The notes: generated by a model not told the origin, from the letters alone. DNA of 54,359 nucleotides from Nitrosovibrio sp. Nv4 (GCA_945860135.1 CAMAPK010000014.1:1-54359); one strand, 5' to 3'. Counted from the stretch's first letter, positions 16,881-26,700 are shown. Numbers and translations: made by a program.

Positions 16881-19800
16881 ATGACCAGATTCTTTATTAC
16901 CCGGCCAATTTTTGCATCGGTCTTGTCCATGATCATCGTTCTGGCAGGTCTGGCTGCCGCGATGCAGTTGCCTATCGCGCAATATCCGCAAATTGCGCCC
17001 CCCACTGTGGTAATTACCGCCACTTTCCCCGGAGCCAGCGCAGAAACTCTCGCAAAAACCGTCGCCGCCCCCATCGAGGAGCAGTTAAGCGGCATCGAAG
17101 GCTTGCTCTATTTCGACTCCAGTGCGGATTCAAGCGGCACATTGACCATCACGGCCACGTTTGAAATCGGCACTGAAATCGATCGAGCCACTTTCAATGT
17201 GAGCAACCGTCTCAATATCGCGCTGCCGCGCTTGCCGGATGAAGTTCGCCGTACCGGTATCGTGGTGCAAAAGCGTTCCAATGATATTTTGCTGGTGGTG
17301 ATGCTGACTTCCAAAGACCGGAAATATAACCCGCTTTTTCTGAGCAATTACGTCACGCTCAACGTGCTGGATGAATTGAAGCGCACCAAAGGCGTCGGCG
17401 AAGCGCGGATTTTCGGCGCGCAGGACTACTCCATGCGCATCTGGCTGCGCCCTGATCGCATGGCGCAACTGGGTGTAACCACCAGCGATATTGCAGCCGC
17501 CATCCGGACGCAGAATGCACAATATGCCGCCGGCAAGATAGGCCAGGAACCGGCACCGGCTGATCAGCAGCTGGTTTATACCGTCACGGCAGAAGGCCGC
17601 CTGCTCGAACCCGAGCAATTCGGCAACATCATTCTGCGTGCCGAAGGCCCTCGCGGGGCGCTGTATCTCAAAGATGTGGCGCGGATTGAACTCGGCTCGC
17701 AAGACTACAACATCCGCACCGCACTGAATGGCGAGCCGGGTGTCGGCATTCCCATTTACTTGCAGATCGGCGCGAACGCCCTGGACACTGCGCATGCCAT
17801 CAAAATGAAAATGGAGGAATTGAAACAACGTTTCCCGGAGGGGATCGATTATGAAATCCCCTACGACACCAGCGATTTCGTCAAGGCTTCGATCTGGGAA
17901 GTAGTCAAAACGCTGGGTGAAGCGATGCTCCTGGTGATCCTGGTGGTGTTTGTATTCCTGCAGAGCTGGCGTGCGACGTTGATCCCGATTATCGCAGTGC
18001 CTATTTCGCTCATCGGCACCTTTGCCGGTTTGTGGATGCTGGATTTTTCCATCAATACCCTGACGCTTTTTGCCATGGTGCTGTCCATCGGCATTGTGGT
18101 GGATGATGCAATAGTTGTGCTGGAAAACATAGAGCGGTTGATGGCGGAAGAAAAACTCTCTCCGGTCAACGCGGCAATCAAAGCCATGCAGCAGGTGTCG
18201 GGGGCGGTCGTCGCCATGACATTGGTGCTGGTTGCGGTATTTTTGCCGGTCGCCTTCCTGGGCGGCATCGCCGGTGAGCTATACCGCCAGTTTGCCGTAA
18301 CAGTGGCCGTAGCCGGGGTCATTTCCGGGATAGTCGCGCTGACCCTGACCCCGGCCTTGTGCGCCCTGCTGCTGAAATCCGTCCATGGCAAGTCCCGCTT
18401 CTTCCAGCCTTTTAACCACGGATTTGAGCGTATCAGAAAGTTTTATGTGGCCATGGTCAGCTTGACGCTGCGCCACACCATTATTGGCGCAATAGCATTC
18501 GCAGTGGTTATTGGCGGCGTGGTTTATTTGATTAAAACCATCCCCGGCAGCTTTGTTCCGCCCGAAGATCAGGGCTATGTCATAACCGCGGTCATCATGC
18601 CCGATGGCGCAACATTGAGCCGTACCGTTAAAACCACCGATTCAATCCGTGCCACGATGGCAGAAGATCCCGCGGTAGCTTTTCAATTTGCAGTAAATGG
18701 ATTTGATCTCTTTGGCGGCGGCAACAAAACCAGCGCAGCGACCATGTTTGTGCGCATGACCGATTGGTCTGAACGCACAACGACTGCAGATGATATCGTC
18801 AAGAAGCTGTTTGGCGTCGGCATGATGCAGCCGGATGGCCTGGCCATCGCGTTCAATCCACCGGCAATCAATGGCTTAGGAAATGCCGGCGGCTTCGAAG
18901 TTTACGTGCAAAGCCGGGCAGATTCCGATCCGCTGCGCTTGGCCAGCGTAGTCAATGACTTCATCGCCGCATTGAAGCAGGAGCCGCGTCTGGCTGGCAT
19001 CAATACCTTTTTCCGCCCGACTGTGCCGCAATTATTTGTTGAAGTGGATGAAGCCAAGGCAATTTCGCAAGGCGTCGCCGTCGCCGATATTTACGCCACC
19101 TTGCAAAGCACGATGGGCTCGCTCTACATCAACGATTTCAACCGCTCCGGACGCACTTACCGCGTGCAATTGCAGGCCGAAGCGGAATACCGCATGAAAC
19201 CGGAGGATCTGGGCAGTGTTTATGTGCGCGCTCAATCTGGCGCGATGGTGCCTTTATCCGCCTTGAGTACAGTAAGCAATATCGTGGGCGCGGACCAGTT
19301 GGTCCGCTATAACGGCTTGCTGGCGGCAAAGATATTCGGTGGCGGCGCTAGCGGCGTGAGTTCGGGTGATGCCATTGCCATGGTGGAAGAGATCGCCGCG
19401 CAAAACTTGCCTGCAGGCTACCAGATTGCCTGGACTGGTCAGGCTTATCAGGAGAAGCGCACCGGTTCTGCCGCGATTTTCGCCTTCAGCTTTGCCATCA
19501 TCATGGTGTTCCTGATTCTGGCCGCGCAGTTTGAGACCTGGGTATTGCCGTTAGCCGTCATCATGGCGGTGCCATTCGCGATGGCCGGTGCATTGCTGGC
19601 AATCTTGCTGCGTGACATGCCCAACGATATCTACTTTCAGATCGGCCTGGTGACGCTGATCGGATTGGCGGCAAAGAACGCGATCCTGATTGTCGAATTT
19701 GCCAGCCAGAAAATGAAACAGGGTATGCCGGTTGCGCAAGCAGCAATCGAAGCAGCGCAACTGCGCTTCCGCCCGATCGTCATGACTTCGATGGCGTTTG

Positions 19801-19982
19801 TTCTGGGGGTGGTGCCGTTGGTGATCGCCACCGGTGCAGGTGCAGCTGCGCGCCGCTCGATGGGCACCGGCGTCTTTGGCGGCATGCTGCTGGCTACATT
19901 CGTCGCCACCATATTCGTCCCACTGTTCTTCGCCTGGTTCACACGCAAGCACGTACAACAAGTAGCGAAGGAAGCAGTATGA
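16881..19982 (+). CDS. RND multidrug efflux transporter (AcrB/MexB type, HAE1)
   Basis: The protein of about 1033 residues is the inner-membrane proton-driven pump of a tripartite efflux system. It begins MTRFFITRPIFASVLSMIIV, has 12 predicted membrane segments with two large periplasmic loops, and the proton-relay Asp pair at about 408-409 in GIVVDDAIVVLENIE (AcrB Asp407/408). Features such as GASAETLAKTVAAPIEEQLSGIEG and the C-terminal GAGAAARRSMGTGVFGG match AcrB/MexB. The ATG at 16881 with gggaag before it is preferred over GTG 16869. The stop overlaps the outer-membrane gene as ATGA. Confidence 0.96.
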   Translation: MTRFFITRPIFASVLSMIIVLAGLAAAMQLPIAQYPQIAPPTVVITATFPGASAETLAKTVAAPIEEQLSGIEGLLYFDSSADSSGTLTITATFEIGTEIDRATFNVSNRLNIALPRLPDEVRRTGIVVQKRSNDILLVVMLTSKDRKYNPLFLSNYVTLNVLDELKRTKGVGEARIFGAQDYSMRIWLRPDRMAQLGVTTSDIAAAIRTQNAQYAAGKIGQEPAPADQQLVYTVTAEGRLLEPEQFGNIILRAEGPRGALYLKDVARIELGSQDYNIRTALNGEPGVGIPIYLQIGANALDTAHAIKMKMEELKQRFPEGIDYEIPYDTSDFVKASIWEVVKTLGEAMLLVILVVFVFLQSWRATLIPIIAVPISLIGTFAGLWMLDFSINTLTLFAMVLSIGIVVDDAIVVLENIERLMAEEKLSPVNAAIKAMQQVSGAVVAMTLVLVAVFLPVAFLGGIAGELYRQFAVTVAVAGVISGIVALTLTPALCALLLKSVHGKSRFFQPFNHGFERIRKFYVAMVSLTLRHTIIGAIAFAVVIGGVVYLIKTIPGSFVPPEDQGYVITAVIMPDGATLSRTVKTTDSIRATMAEDPAVAFQFAVNGFDLFGGGNKTSAATMFVRMTDWSERTTTADDIVKKLFGVGMMQPDGLAIAFNPPAINGLGNAGGFEVYVQSRADSDPLRLASVVNDFIAALKQEPRLAGINTFFRPTVPQLFVEVDEAKAISQGVAVADIYATLQSTMGSLYINDFNRSGRTYRVQLQAEAEYRMKPEDLGSVYVRAQSGAMVPLSALSTVSNIVGADQLVRYNGLLAAKIFGGGASGVSSGDAIAMVEEIAAQNLPAGYQIAWTGQAYQEKRTGSAAIFAFSFAIIMVFLILAAQFETWVLPLAVIMAVPFAMAGALLAILLRDMPNDIYFQIGLVTLIGLAAKNAILIVEFASQKMKQGMPVAQAAIEAAQLRFRPIVMTSMAFVLGVVPLVIATGAGAAARRSMGTGVFGGMLLATFVATIFVPLFFAWFTRKHVQQVAKEAV

Positions 19983-21367
19983 ACCTGCGGCTGCGCATAT
20001 TGCTGCTGCCGCCGATTCTGTTGCTGGCATCCTGCGCCATGGGACCCAATTATTCCCGTCCCGCCATCGACACGGCTGACAGGTTTCGCATGGCGGAAAC
20101 GGAAGGCGAATCGATTGCCAACCTTCCCTGGTGGGAGCTGCTGCATGACGAACAACTGCAACAACTGATCAAACAGGCGCTGACAGAAAACAGGGATCTC
20201 AAACAGGCGGTGGCGAGTGTGGAAGAATTTCAGGCGCGCATATCCATGGCGCGTTCGGATTTCTTCCCCGGAATCAACATGACTACCAATGCCCCTGCAC
20301 TCGGCACTCTTGGCGGCTTCGTCGTACCGGGGTTTCCGACGCCCTTCAGTTATTTCGGGCAAAGCAGTCTGAACTGGGAAATGGATATCTGGGGCCGGGT
20401 GCGCCGTGCCAACGAGGCCGCCCGCGCCGATCTGCTGGCACGCGAGGAAAACCGCCGGGCAGTGATCCTTACGCTGGTAAGCGGCGTGGCGCAAGCCTAT
20501 TTTGATCTGCTGCAACTGGATATGCAGCTGGACATCGCCCGGCGTACCCTGCAATCTTGGGAAGAAACAGTCGCGCTCGCCCAGCATCGCTTGCGCGGAG
20601 GCGTGATCTCCCGGCTCGATGCCGACCAATTCGAGGCGGAGCGGGCCAACGTATCCGCCAGAGTGGCGGAACTGGAACGGCAGATGGTGCAGAAAGAGAA
20701 TGAATTGAGCGTACTGCTGGGAAAGAATCCGGCGCCGATTGCACGCGGCCGTCTGCTGACAGAGCAGACGATGCCGCCGGAAGTACCGGCTGGCCTCCCT
20801 TCCGATCTGCTGCAGCGCCGCCCGGATATCCTGCAGGCGGAACAGACCCTGGCCGCCGCTACTGCCAGAATTGGCATGACCAAGGCCGCACGCTTTCCCA
20901 GGATCACGCTTACCGGTATGCTGGGTGTTGCCAGCCCGAGACTGGCAAACTTGCTGACTTCCGGCAGCGAATTTGGCATGGGAGGGGTAGGACTGGCCGG
21001 TCCCTTACTGAATGCGCAGACCCTGGGTCATGAGCAGCGGGCGGTTGAAGCCCAGGCAAGGAAAGTATTGGCCCAATACGAGCAAACCATCCTGGTAGCG
21101 TTCAAGGAAGTTGAAGATGCCCTGGTGGCGGTGCGCACGGCGCAGGAGCAACGCAAGGCACAGCAAGAGCGGGTCGATGCCCTGCACTCAGCTTTGCAGG
21201 TGGCTGATCTACGCTACCAGGCAGGCATTACCAGTCATCTGGAGGTACTCATGGCCAAACGCAATCTGTACACGGCCGAGACTGCTCTCACAGGCGCGCA
21301 GCGCCTGCATCTGGTGTCGGTCGTGCAGCTCTACAAAGCTCTGGGTGGAGGATGGTCACCAGGGTAA
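19979..21367 (+). CDS. Outer-membrane efflux lipoprotein (OprM/NodT family)
   Basis: The 462-residue protein has a lipoprotein signal ending LLLASC with Cys19, followed by AMGPNYSRP, the usual start of OprM-type channels. Two OEP repeats with long helical segments follow (about 60-250 and 260-455). GLPSDLLQRRPDILQAEQTL is the conserved mid-protein motif. It provides the outer-membrane duct for the preceding adaptor and pump. Translation is coupled by an ATGA overlap with the transporter gene. Confidence 0.95.
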   Translation: MNLRLRILLLPPILLLASCAMGPNYSRPAIDTADRFRMAETEGESIANLPWWELLHDEQLQQLIKQALTENRDLKQAVASVEEFQARISMARSDFFPGINMTTNAPALGTLGGFVVPGFPTPFSYFGQSSLNWEMDIWGRVRRANEAARADLLAREENRRAVILTLVSGVAQAYFDLLQLDMQLDIARRTLQSWEETVALAQHRLRGGVISRLDADQFEAERANVSARVAELERQMVQKENELSVLLGKNPAPIARGRLLTEQTMPPEVPAGLPSDLLQRRPDILQAEQTLAAATARIGMTKAARFPRITLTGMLGVASPRLANLLTSGSEFGMGGVGLAGPLLNAQTLGHEQRAVEAQARKVLAQYEQTILVAFKEVEDALVAVRTAQEQRKAQQERVDALHSALQVADLRYQAGITSHLEVLMAKRNLYTAETALTGAQRLHLVSVVQLYKALGGGWSPG

Positions 21368-21679
21368 AAGGTGTCCAGATATTGAGTATCAGAATGACTC
21401 CCCGACCATGACTTGAATCTGGGAGTTGTCGCAAGTTATAACCAACGCATTAATTCCCGCCAGTTTGATCCTACCATGCGTCAATAGCCGCTCTGCCAGA
21501 GACCGGCGCATTGCAGGCTGTTACATTCCGTTACATTTCTGCTACGATTCAAAGACTGAACCGTCACCCCTGAAGCCTCATAGTAGCGCTCGTAAACCTT
21601 CCAAATGTTTCGACTCCAGGGAAACAAACATGAACCGTAGCGATAATCGGCCTGATCTGACCGCACGGAAAAAAGAAAC
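21368..21679. other. Intergenic region after the RND operon
   Basis: No credible gene lies here. ACTCCC and GGGAGT around 21397-21424 could pair as a weak stem without a U-tract after the efflux operon. Near 21520 the octamer GTTACATT occurs twice in tandem, ten bases apart. A 17-codon frame starting ATG at 21630 ends by overlapping the GTG of the next gene, and might act as a leader for translational coupling. Confidence 0.4.
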
Positions 21680-23725
21680 GTGAAAATCAGCCATTTCACC
21701 AATCTCTGTCTCCTTGCTCTCACGCTGCTACTCTGCCTGCTCGTGGGACTTGCTGCCCAGGTACTAGGTACGCTGGACAATATCGCCGAGAGTGAACGCC
21801 ATCGGCACAGATCTCTGCTGCTGGCAAATGAGTTGTTCCAGAGCTCCGAAGATCTCACCCGCATGGCGCGCTCCTATGTAGTCACCGCTGATCCGATCTA
21901 CGAACAGCACTTTTCTGAAATTCTCGATATCCGCAATGGCAAGCGTCCGCGCCCGCTGGATTACTCCGCCACTTATTGGCATCTTGCGGACATAGACAAA
22001 GCTTCCGCCAGCGCACTGGGTGCTGCCATCCCGCTGCAGGAATTGATGCAGCGTGAAGGTCTTAGTGAACAGGAGCTCGACCTGCTGCGGCAATCGCAGA
22101 CGAATTCAGACACCTTGGTCAAGCTGGAAAGGCAGGCTTTCGCTGCCATGAAAGGGTGGTACGACGATGGTCATGGCAATTTCACCGTACAGCGTGCGCC
22201 GGACCGCAACTTTGCTATCAGCCTGTTGTTTGGCGAGCACTATAAAGCCGAGAAAGCCAGAATCATGACACCACTCAAGAAATTCATGCAGGAACTGGAT
22301 AACCGCACTCAAACTACATTGACCGACCTGCAGTCCCAGTTCCAGCGGCAAATCCTGCTGATACTGGCTGTACTTTGCCTTGCGCTGCTCGGCGTTGCGA
22401 TTGCCGCTATCTACATGCGCCGCAACATCCTGCGGCCACTCGACTTCCTCAGTCGGCAGACGAGCAGCATCGCACAGGGCAGCTACACCGCTCGCTGCGA
22501 TATTCCCAGCCACAATGAAATAGGCAGGCTCGGCGCCGACTTCAATATCATGGCAGAGGCCATTGAACGTGACATTAACACGCGTGAGCAGGCCAACGAA
22601 CGGTTGCATCAAAGCGAACTGCGCCTGAACGAAGCACAGCGTCTCGCTAAAGTCGGCAGCTGGGACTTTGATTTGGTCAGCGGCAAGCTGCACTGGTCGA
22701 ATGAGGTTTTCCGCATTTTTGAAGTTGATCCGAGCCTGTTCAGCGGCCGCTACGAAGATTTTTTGAATGTGATCCATCCGGATGACAGAACTGCAGTGGA
22801 TCAGGCTTACAACAGCTCACTGGCAACCCGCTTGCCCTATGAGATCACACATCGCCTGCGTCTACCTGATGGCCGCATCAAGTGGGTCAGCGAGCATTGC
22901 CAGACATCCTATGACAATCAAGGTAAAGCCCTGCGCTCCATCGGCACAGTGCAGGACATTACCGAGCGCAAGCAGGCGGAGCAGCGCATCGTGCAGATGG
23001 CAACCCACGACATGCTGACCGGCTTGCCCAACCGGCACTTGCTGCAGGATCGTATCGCGCAGGCATTGGCCCATGACCGCCGCAGCCAGGAACAGGCGGC
23101 GGTGCTGTTCATCGACCTGGATCATTTCAAGATCATCAACGATTCGCTGGGGCATGCGGTGGGCGATGCGTTGCTGCAGGAAGTGGCGGAAAGGCTTACT
23201 TCCACTATCCGGAGCGAAGACACGGCGGCCCGCCAGGGTGGGGACGAATTCATCGTGCTGTTGCCCAATATCGCTGGCGCCCTGGACGCACAGGCGGTGG
23301 CACAGAAGATACTGGATGCATTGATCCAGCCTTTTCATATCCATGGAAAAGAGCTGCACATCAGCGGCAGCATCGGCATCGCCTTGTTTCCGGATAACGG
23401 AAAGGATGTAGGGATGTTACTGAAGAATGGCGATATCGCCATGTATCACGCCAAGGAGAGCGGGCGTAACAACTGCCAGTTCTTTTCGACAGAGATGAAC
23501 AAACTGGCAACAGAGCGGCATTCTCTGGGAAGCGATTTGCGCCACGCGCTGGAGCGCAACGAACTGCTGTTGTATTTCCAGCCGGTGATCGACATGTCCG
23601 GGGGCAAATTGACCAGCATGGAAGTGCTGCTGCGTTGGCAGCATCCCAGCCAAGGCTTGATCCTGCCGGACCAGTTCATTGTGCTGGCGGAAGAGAGTGG
23701 AATGATCGTGCCGATCGGGGAATGA
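21680..23725 (+). CDS. Membrane PAS-GGDEF-EAL protein, N-terminal part before in-frame TGA
   Basis: This 681-residue reading holds most of a cyclic-di-GMP signalling protein. It has a membrane helix at 7-30, a periplasmic region, a second helix near 227-247, a HAMP linker, a PAS/PAC domain at about 315-435 and a GGDEF domain with an intact GGDEF near 520. It then enters the EAL domain (LLLYFQPVIDMSGGKLTSMEVLLRW, with EVL at the EAL position). The reading stops at TGA (23723-23725) within MIVPIGE, exactly where the family has a conserved Trp (IGEWVL/IGEWVV). The same frame continues for the rest of the EAL domain. The break is a nonsense change, a sequencing error, or a read-through site. Start is GTG with a weak ribosome site. 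Confidence 0.88.
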   Translation: MKISHFTNLCLLALTLLLCLLVGLAAQVLGTLDNIAESERHRHRSLLLANELFQSSEDLTRMARSYVVTADPIYEQHFSEILDIRNGKRPRPLDYSATYWHLADIDKASASALGAAIPLQELMQREGLSEQELDLLRQSQTNSDTLVKLERQAFAAMKGWYDDGHGNFTVQRAPDRNFAISLLFGEHYKAEKARIMTPLKKFMQELDNRTQTTLTDLQSQFQRQILLILAVLCLALLGVAIAAIYMRRNILRPLDFLSRQTSSIAQGSYTARCDIPSHNEIGRLGADFNIMAEAIERDINTREQANERLHQSELRLNEAQRLAKVGSWDFDLVSGKLHWSNEVFRIFEVDPSLFSGRYEDFLNVIHPDDRTAVDQAYNSSLATRLPYEITHRLRLPDGRIKWVSEHCQTSYDNQGKALRSIGTVQDITERKQAEQRIVQMATHDMLTGLPNRHLLQDRIAQALAHDRRSQEQAAVLFIDLDHFKIINDSLGHAVGDALLQEVAERLTSTIRSEDTAARQGGDEFIVLLPNIAGALDAQAVAQKILDALIQPFHIHGKELHISGSIGIALFPDNGKDVGMLLKNGDIAMYHAKESGRNNCQFFSTEMNKLATERHSLGSDLRHALERNELLLYFQPVIDMSGGKLTSMEVLLRWQHPSQGLILPDQFIVLAEESGMIVPIGE

Positions 23726-23728
23726 GTA

Positions 23729-24280
23729 GTGCGGCAGTCCTGTCTGCAGATAAAGGACTGGCAAAGCCAAGGCTATGCCGTGCCAAAACTGGCGATCAAT
23801 CTGTCTATCCGCCAGATCCGGCACAAGACGCTGGTGACAGATATTATGCGCATTCTGGCTGAAACGGGTGTGGAGCCAAGTTGCCTGGCGCTGGAGATTA
23901 CCGAGAGCATGCTGGTGGAGAATGTCGAGGAAACGATCAAGACCTTGAACCAATTCAGCGCACTGGGGCTGGAGATCTCAATCGACGACTTTGGCACCGG
24001 CTACTCCAGCCTGAGTTATCTGAAGCGCTACCCGATCAATACGCTGAAGATCGACCGTTCGTTCGTGCGCGATATTGCCACCGATCCAAGCGATGTCGCC
24101 ATCATCTCGGCCATCATCGCCATGGCCCGCAGCCTGAAGATGGAAGTAGTCGCCGAGGGCGTGGAAACCAAGGAACAGCTTGATTTTCTAACCCTACACG
24201 GATGTACCTGCTATCAGGGTTATTATTTCAGCCGGCCGCTACCGGCGGCGGAGATCGAAAATAGATTGTGGAAACATTGA
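23729..24280 (+). pseudogene. C-terminal EAL-domain remainder, same frame after TGA
   Basis: The 183 residues from GTG 23729 continue the interrupted gene in the same frame with no frameshift. They include the EAL-domain catalytic motifs LALEITESMLVEN, IDDFGTGYSSLSYLKRYP, LKIDRSFV and AEGVETKEQL, all looking intact. GGGGA lies seven bases before the GTG, so separate translation by re-initiation is conceivable, but a fragment lacking the first EAL strand and QPV motif would not be expected to fold as a phosphodiesterase. The whole gene would be 21680-24280. Confidence 0.8.
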
Positions 24281-24285
24281 CGCTC

Positions 24286-24302
24286 GACAGGCTCCAAACC
24301 TG
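24286..24302. terminator. Short hairpin between convergent genes
   Basis: ACAGG and CCTGT pair around a 7-base loop in the 27-base gap between the convergent EAL and TonB-like genes. A weak bidirectional terminator is possible; the T-run is only three bases. Confidence 0.3.
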
Positions 24303-24307
24303 TTTAC

Positions 24308-25075
24308 CTATCGCATGTAAGGTCTGAGGCTTTCGCCAAAAAACTCCCGCATCATAAAATCTTCCAGTCCCGCGTTTTCTTCCATGCGTGCGGACAGGAC
24401 GACCACGCGGCCGAGGCGGGGTGATTCCCAATTGAAATTACCCTCGTGATACTGGCGTATCAACTGTATCATCCTGCGAACGATTGCACGCTCCACATCA
24501 CCATCCGGCCCGGCCTCGACTTCGATTAATTCGAGCCGGGAATTACCGGGATCCGTGGTCCAGCCACGAAACGTAAACTCGGCAGTCCGTGCTCCCATTC
24601 TGACAATTCTAAATATACCGTTCGTGCCCGGAGCCTGGAGGTTGCGCTTAATATTGGCCATTCTGATCTCTTCTTCCGATGGCTGGCGTCCAGGAGCCAT
24701 CGTTTCAGCATTCTCACGTTCATCAAAAGTCCCTGCTGCACGGCGGCGTGCTCTGGCCTGGTTGATGTAGGCCATCATATCGGTAGGAGCCTCCAGATTG
24801 GGATCTGAGGGAGAATCTGATGGAGGTTTTTCGATAGCCTTGGGTTGAACCTTGGCCTGAGCTCGAGGGATTTGTCGGGGCGATGGCACCGACTCCTGTT
24901 CCAGCCTTGAATCCGATAATTCCACGAAACGTGCTTCGATTGAAGGCGGCATTACAATCTCAATCTTGGGAGATGTCAGAAACAATCCGAACCCCCAGAT
25001 GATAAGCAGCCAGATGGCTGCCGCCAGCGGCATCGGCCACCAGAATCGAATCTCCATCGATCTGGAGCTTGCCAT
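24308..25075 (-). CDS. TonB-like inner-membrane protein of an ExbBD operon
   Basis: The 255-residue protein has a short cytoplasmic N-terminus, one membrane helix (about 13-33, WPMPLAAAIWLLIIWGFGLF), then a Pro/Gln/Ser-rich stretch (about 60-95) and a basic/charged middle. The C-terminal domain (about 150-250; RTAEFTFRGWTTDPG, DVERAIVRRMIQLIRQYHEG) is not the usual TonB fold signature. Position after exbB and exbD and the overall plan (TM, Pro-rich spacer, periplasmic domain) suggest that it is the energy transducer, or another partner, of this ExbBD motor. I do not recognise a named family. It starts 10 bases after the exbD stop. Confidence 0.7.
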   Translation of the reverse strand: MASSRSMEIRFWWPMPLAAAIWLLIIWGFGLFLTSPKIEIVMPPSIEARFVELSDSRLEQESVPSPRQIPRAQAKVQPKAIEKPPSDSPSDPNLEAPTDMMAYINQARARRRAAGTFDERENAETMAPGRQPSEEEIRMANIKRNLQAPGTNGIFRIVRMGARTAEFTFRGWTTDPGNSRLELIEVEAGPDGDVERAIVRRMIQLIRQYHEGNFNWESPRLGRVVVLSARMEENAGLEDFMMREFFGESLRPYMR

Positions 25076-25085
25076 GTTCAGCGAA

Positions 25086-25487
25086 TTATTTATGTTTCAC
25101 CGCAATCAAAAAATGCTGGGCACCGGCGGTCCGGGCTTGCAACATTGCCTGCACTACGATGCCCTGTGGGGCTTCGTGATCTGCCGACACCACCAGCTTC
25201 TGTTGTGAATCGCGCATTAACGGTTTGAGCGTAGCGGCCAGAGTCTCCAAGGTGACGGACGTCCGGTTGATAAAGATTTTGCTGTCGCTGGTCAGCGTCA
25301 GTGTCACCGGCGCGTCTGCACTGAGCTTCTCGGCTTCCCCTTGAGGCAGATTCACCTGCAGGGAATCAAGATTCTGCATCGACAATGAAGCCAGCATGAA
25401 TGTCGCCAGCAGGAAGAACATCACATCGATCATCGGAATGATTTCGATGCGGCCTTTGCGAACCGCCCTGGATTTACGCAGCTTCAT
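25086..25487 (-). CDS. exbD: ExbD/TolR-family biopolymer transport protein
   Basis: About 133 residues. ExbD has one membrane helix with a proton-binding aspartate and works with ExbB as a proton-driven motor. The motif EIIPMIDVMFFLLATFMLAS contains that Asp. The C-terminal periplasmic domain includes QKLVVSADHEAPQGIVVQAM. MKLRKSRAV at 25487 has AGGA eight bases upstream and is the usual family start; an ATG at 25496 is also open. It overlaps the end of exbB by 14 to 23 bases. Confidence 0.9.
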   Translation of the reverse strand: MKLRKSRAVRKGRIEIIPMIDVMFFLLATFMLASLSMQNLDSLQVNLPQGEAEKLSADAPVTLTLTSDSKIFINRTSVTLETLAATLKPLMRDSQQKLVVSADHEAPQGIVVQAMLQARTAGAQHFLIAVKHK

Positions 25488-26121
25488 GGGTGCCATCCTG
25501 TTGATCCAGACGGATATGATCGATCAACCGCGTGCCCAGACGCTCCATCTCATCCATCGTTTGTGATTGCAGACGAGAGAAGTAGTTGAATCCGAACAAT
25601 GCCACCAACGCGATCAGCAAACCGACCACCGTTGCAATGAGCGCTTCAGCCACTCCGCCTGTCACCGCCGTGGGATTGACGATGCCTTCGCTGCCGATTA
25701 TCTGAAAGGCGCGCATCATGCCGATAACCGTTCCGACCAGGCCGAGCAAGGGTGCGGCCGTGACGATGGTTTCCAGCGCCCACAACCTGCGGGCAAGATT
25801 CGATTCGATCACCTGGGCCTCATCCGCCGCACGGGATTCAGTCCACCATGAAGGCTGATGCCGGTTGGAAATCAGCACCTCAAAGAAACGCTTGTAATAG
25901 TGGCGCTCATCCAGCCCTGAAAGGATTTTCTCCAGGTCTGCCCATTTGAAGCCATAGTTTTCAACCAGGTTCAGCAAGTCATGCGAAAGCCGAGCAAAAC
26001 GCCAATAGAGAAATGCTTTTTCAAGCATGATCGCCAGAGCGATGATCGCCAGCAACGACAATGGCAGAATAATTATCCCGCCGAGTTTTAGTGTGGTCAA
26101 AGTCTGATCCAGCTCTTCCAT
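25474..26121 (-). CDS. exbB: ExbB/MotA/TolQ-family proton channel protein
   Basis: About 215 residues with three membrane segments; the second and third are joined by VTAAPLLGLVGTVIGMMRAF and GGVAEALIATVVGLLIALVAL, the MotA/TolQ/ExbB core. The frame is open to 26214, but GGAGGT is placed six bases before the ATG at 26121 (MEELDQTLTTLK), which gives normal length and topology. It heads the exbB-exbD-TonB-like operon. A GGGGA/TCCCC dyad at 26137-26150 lies just ahead of the ribosome site. Confidence 0.92.
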   Translation of the reverse strand: MEELDQTLTTLKLGGIIILPLSLLAIIALAIMLEKAFLYWRFARLSHDLLNLVENYGFKWADLEKILSGLDERHYYKRFFEVLISNRHQPSWWTESRAADEAQVIESNLARRLWALETIVTAAPLLGLVGTVIGMMRAFQIIGSEGIVNPTAVTGGVAEALIATVVGLLIALVALFGFNYFSRLQSQTMDEMERLGTRLIDHIRLDQQDGTHEAA

Positions 26122-26700
26122 GTTTACCTCCGAATTGGGGATATTTCCCCGGTTGCCAATTGCCAAATTGCTAGTTAAAAAATTTATTGCTGCCAGAAAT
26201 AAAATTTCCAGCATGGTGCAAACTGGTCAAATTCTACTCCCGTCCGGGATTTAATAAATCCTGGTGAGCAGATTGATGACAGAAACGGAAGGGGGATCAA
26301 GCTGGCCAGTCCATTGCCGCATGCGCAAACCTAGGCCATGAACAACGGAGACGGCACAGTCCTGTGTGGAGGATGACCGCCGGGATGAGAAGATACTACT
26401 CAGGTCTTGAATACCTAGGGGGTGCCGGTTCGGATAAATCTGGTAGCTAGATTCACTCCGTTCCCATTGACTGCTAACGGGAAATGCAAACTTCCGTTCC
26501 CGACACAATTGAGACCTTCAGTGCTGTGCGCATTTGAATAACTGCTAATCTGGAACTGAGAAATTTCAATGAAAGCGGGCAAAGTTCAGAGCTAGGACAT
26601 ACTGGACGTGTAATCGTCTGATCATCGTTTCGCTAGCATAAATGGTTAATTTTCAACCGGCGGCAATATCCGCCCGCTTCGCACAGGTAAAATACCCTCG
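26122..26700. other. Intergenic region between divergent exbB and the DUF3422 gene
   Basis: No gene is supported in these 579 bases. Besides the GGGGA-AATA-TCCCC dyad (26137-26150, minus-strand reading) next to exbB, the right end carries a 28-base motif at 26643-26670 that recurs before the VTT-like gene. No repeat or mobile-element end was recognised. Confidence 0.5.
26643..26670 (+). repeat. Shared 28-base upstream motif, copy 1
   Basis: TGGTTAATTTTCAACCGG followed by CGGCAATATC. A copy with 24 of 28 identical bases lies at 28263-28290. This copy ends 30 bases before the DUF3422 start. Confidence 0.5.

Noticed and set aside
21426..21683. 85-codon TTG frame before the GGDEF gene
   Set aside because: No similarity and no ribosome site; only its last 17 codons might serve as a coupling leader.
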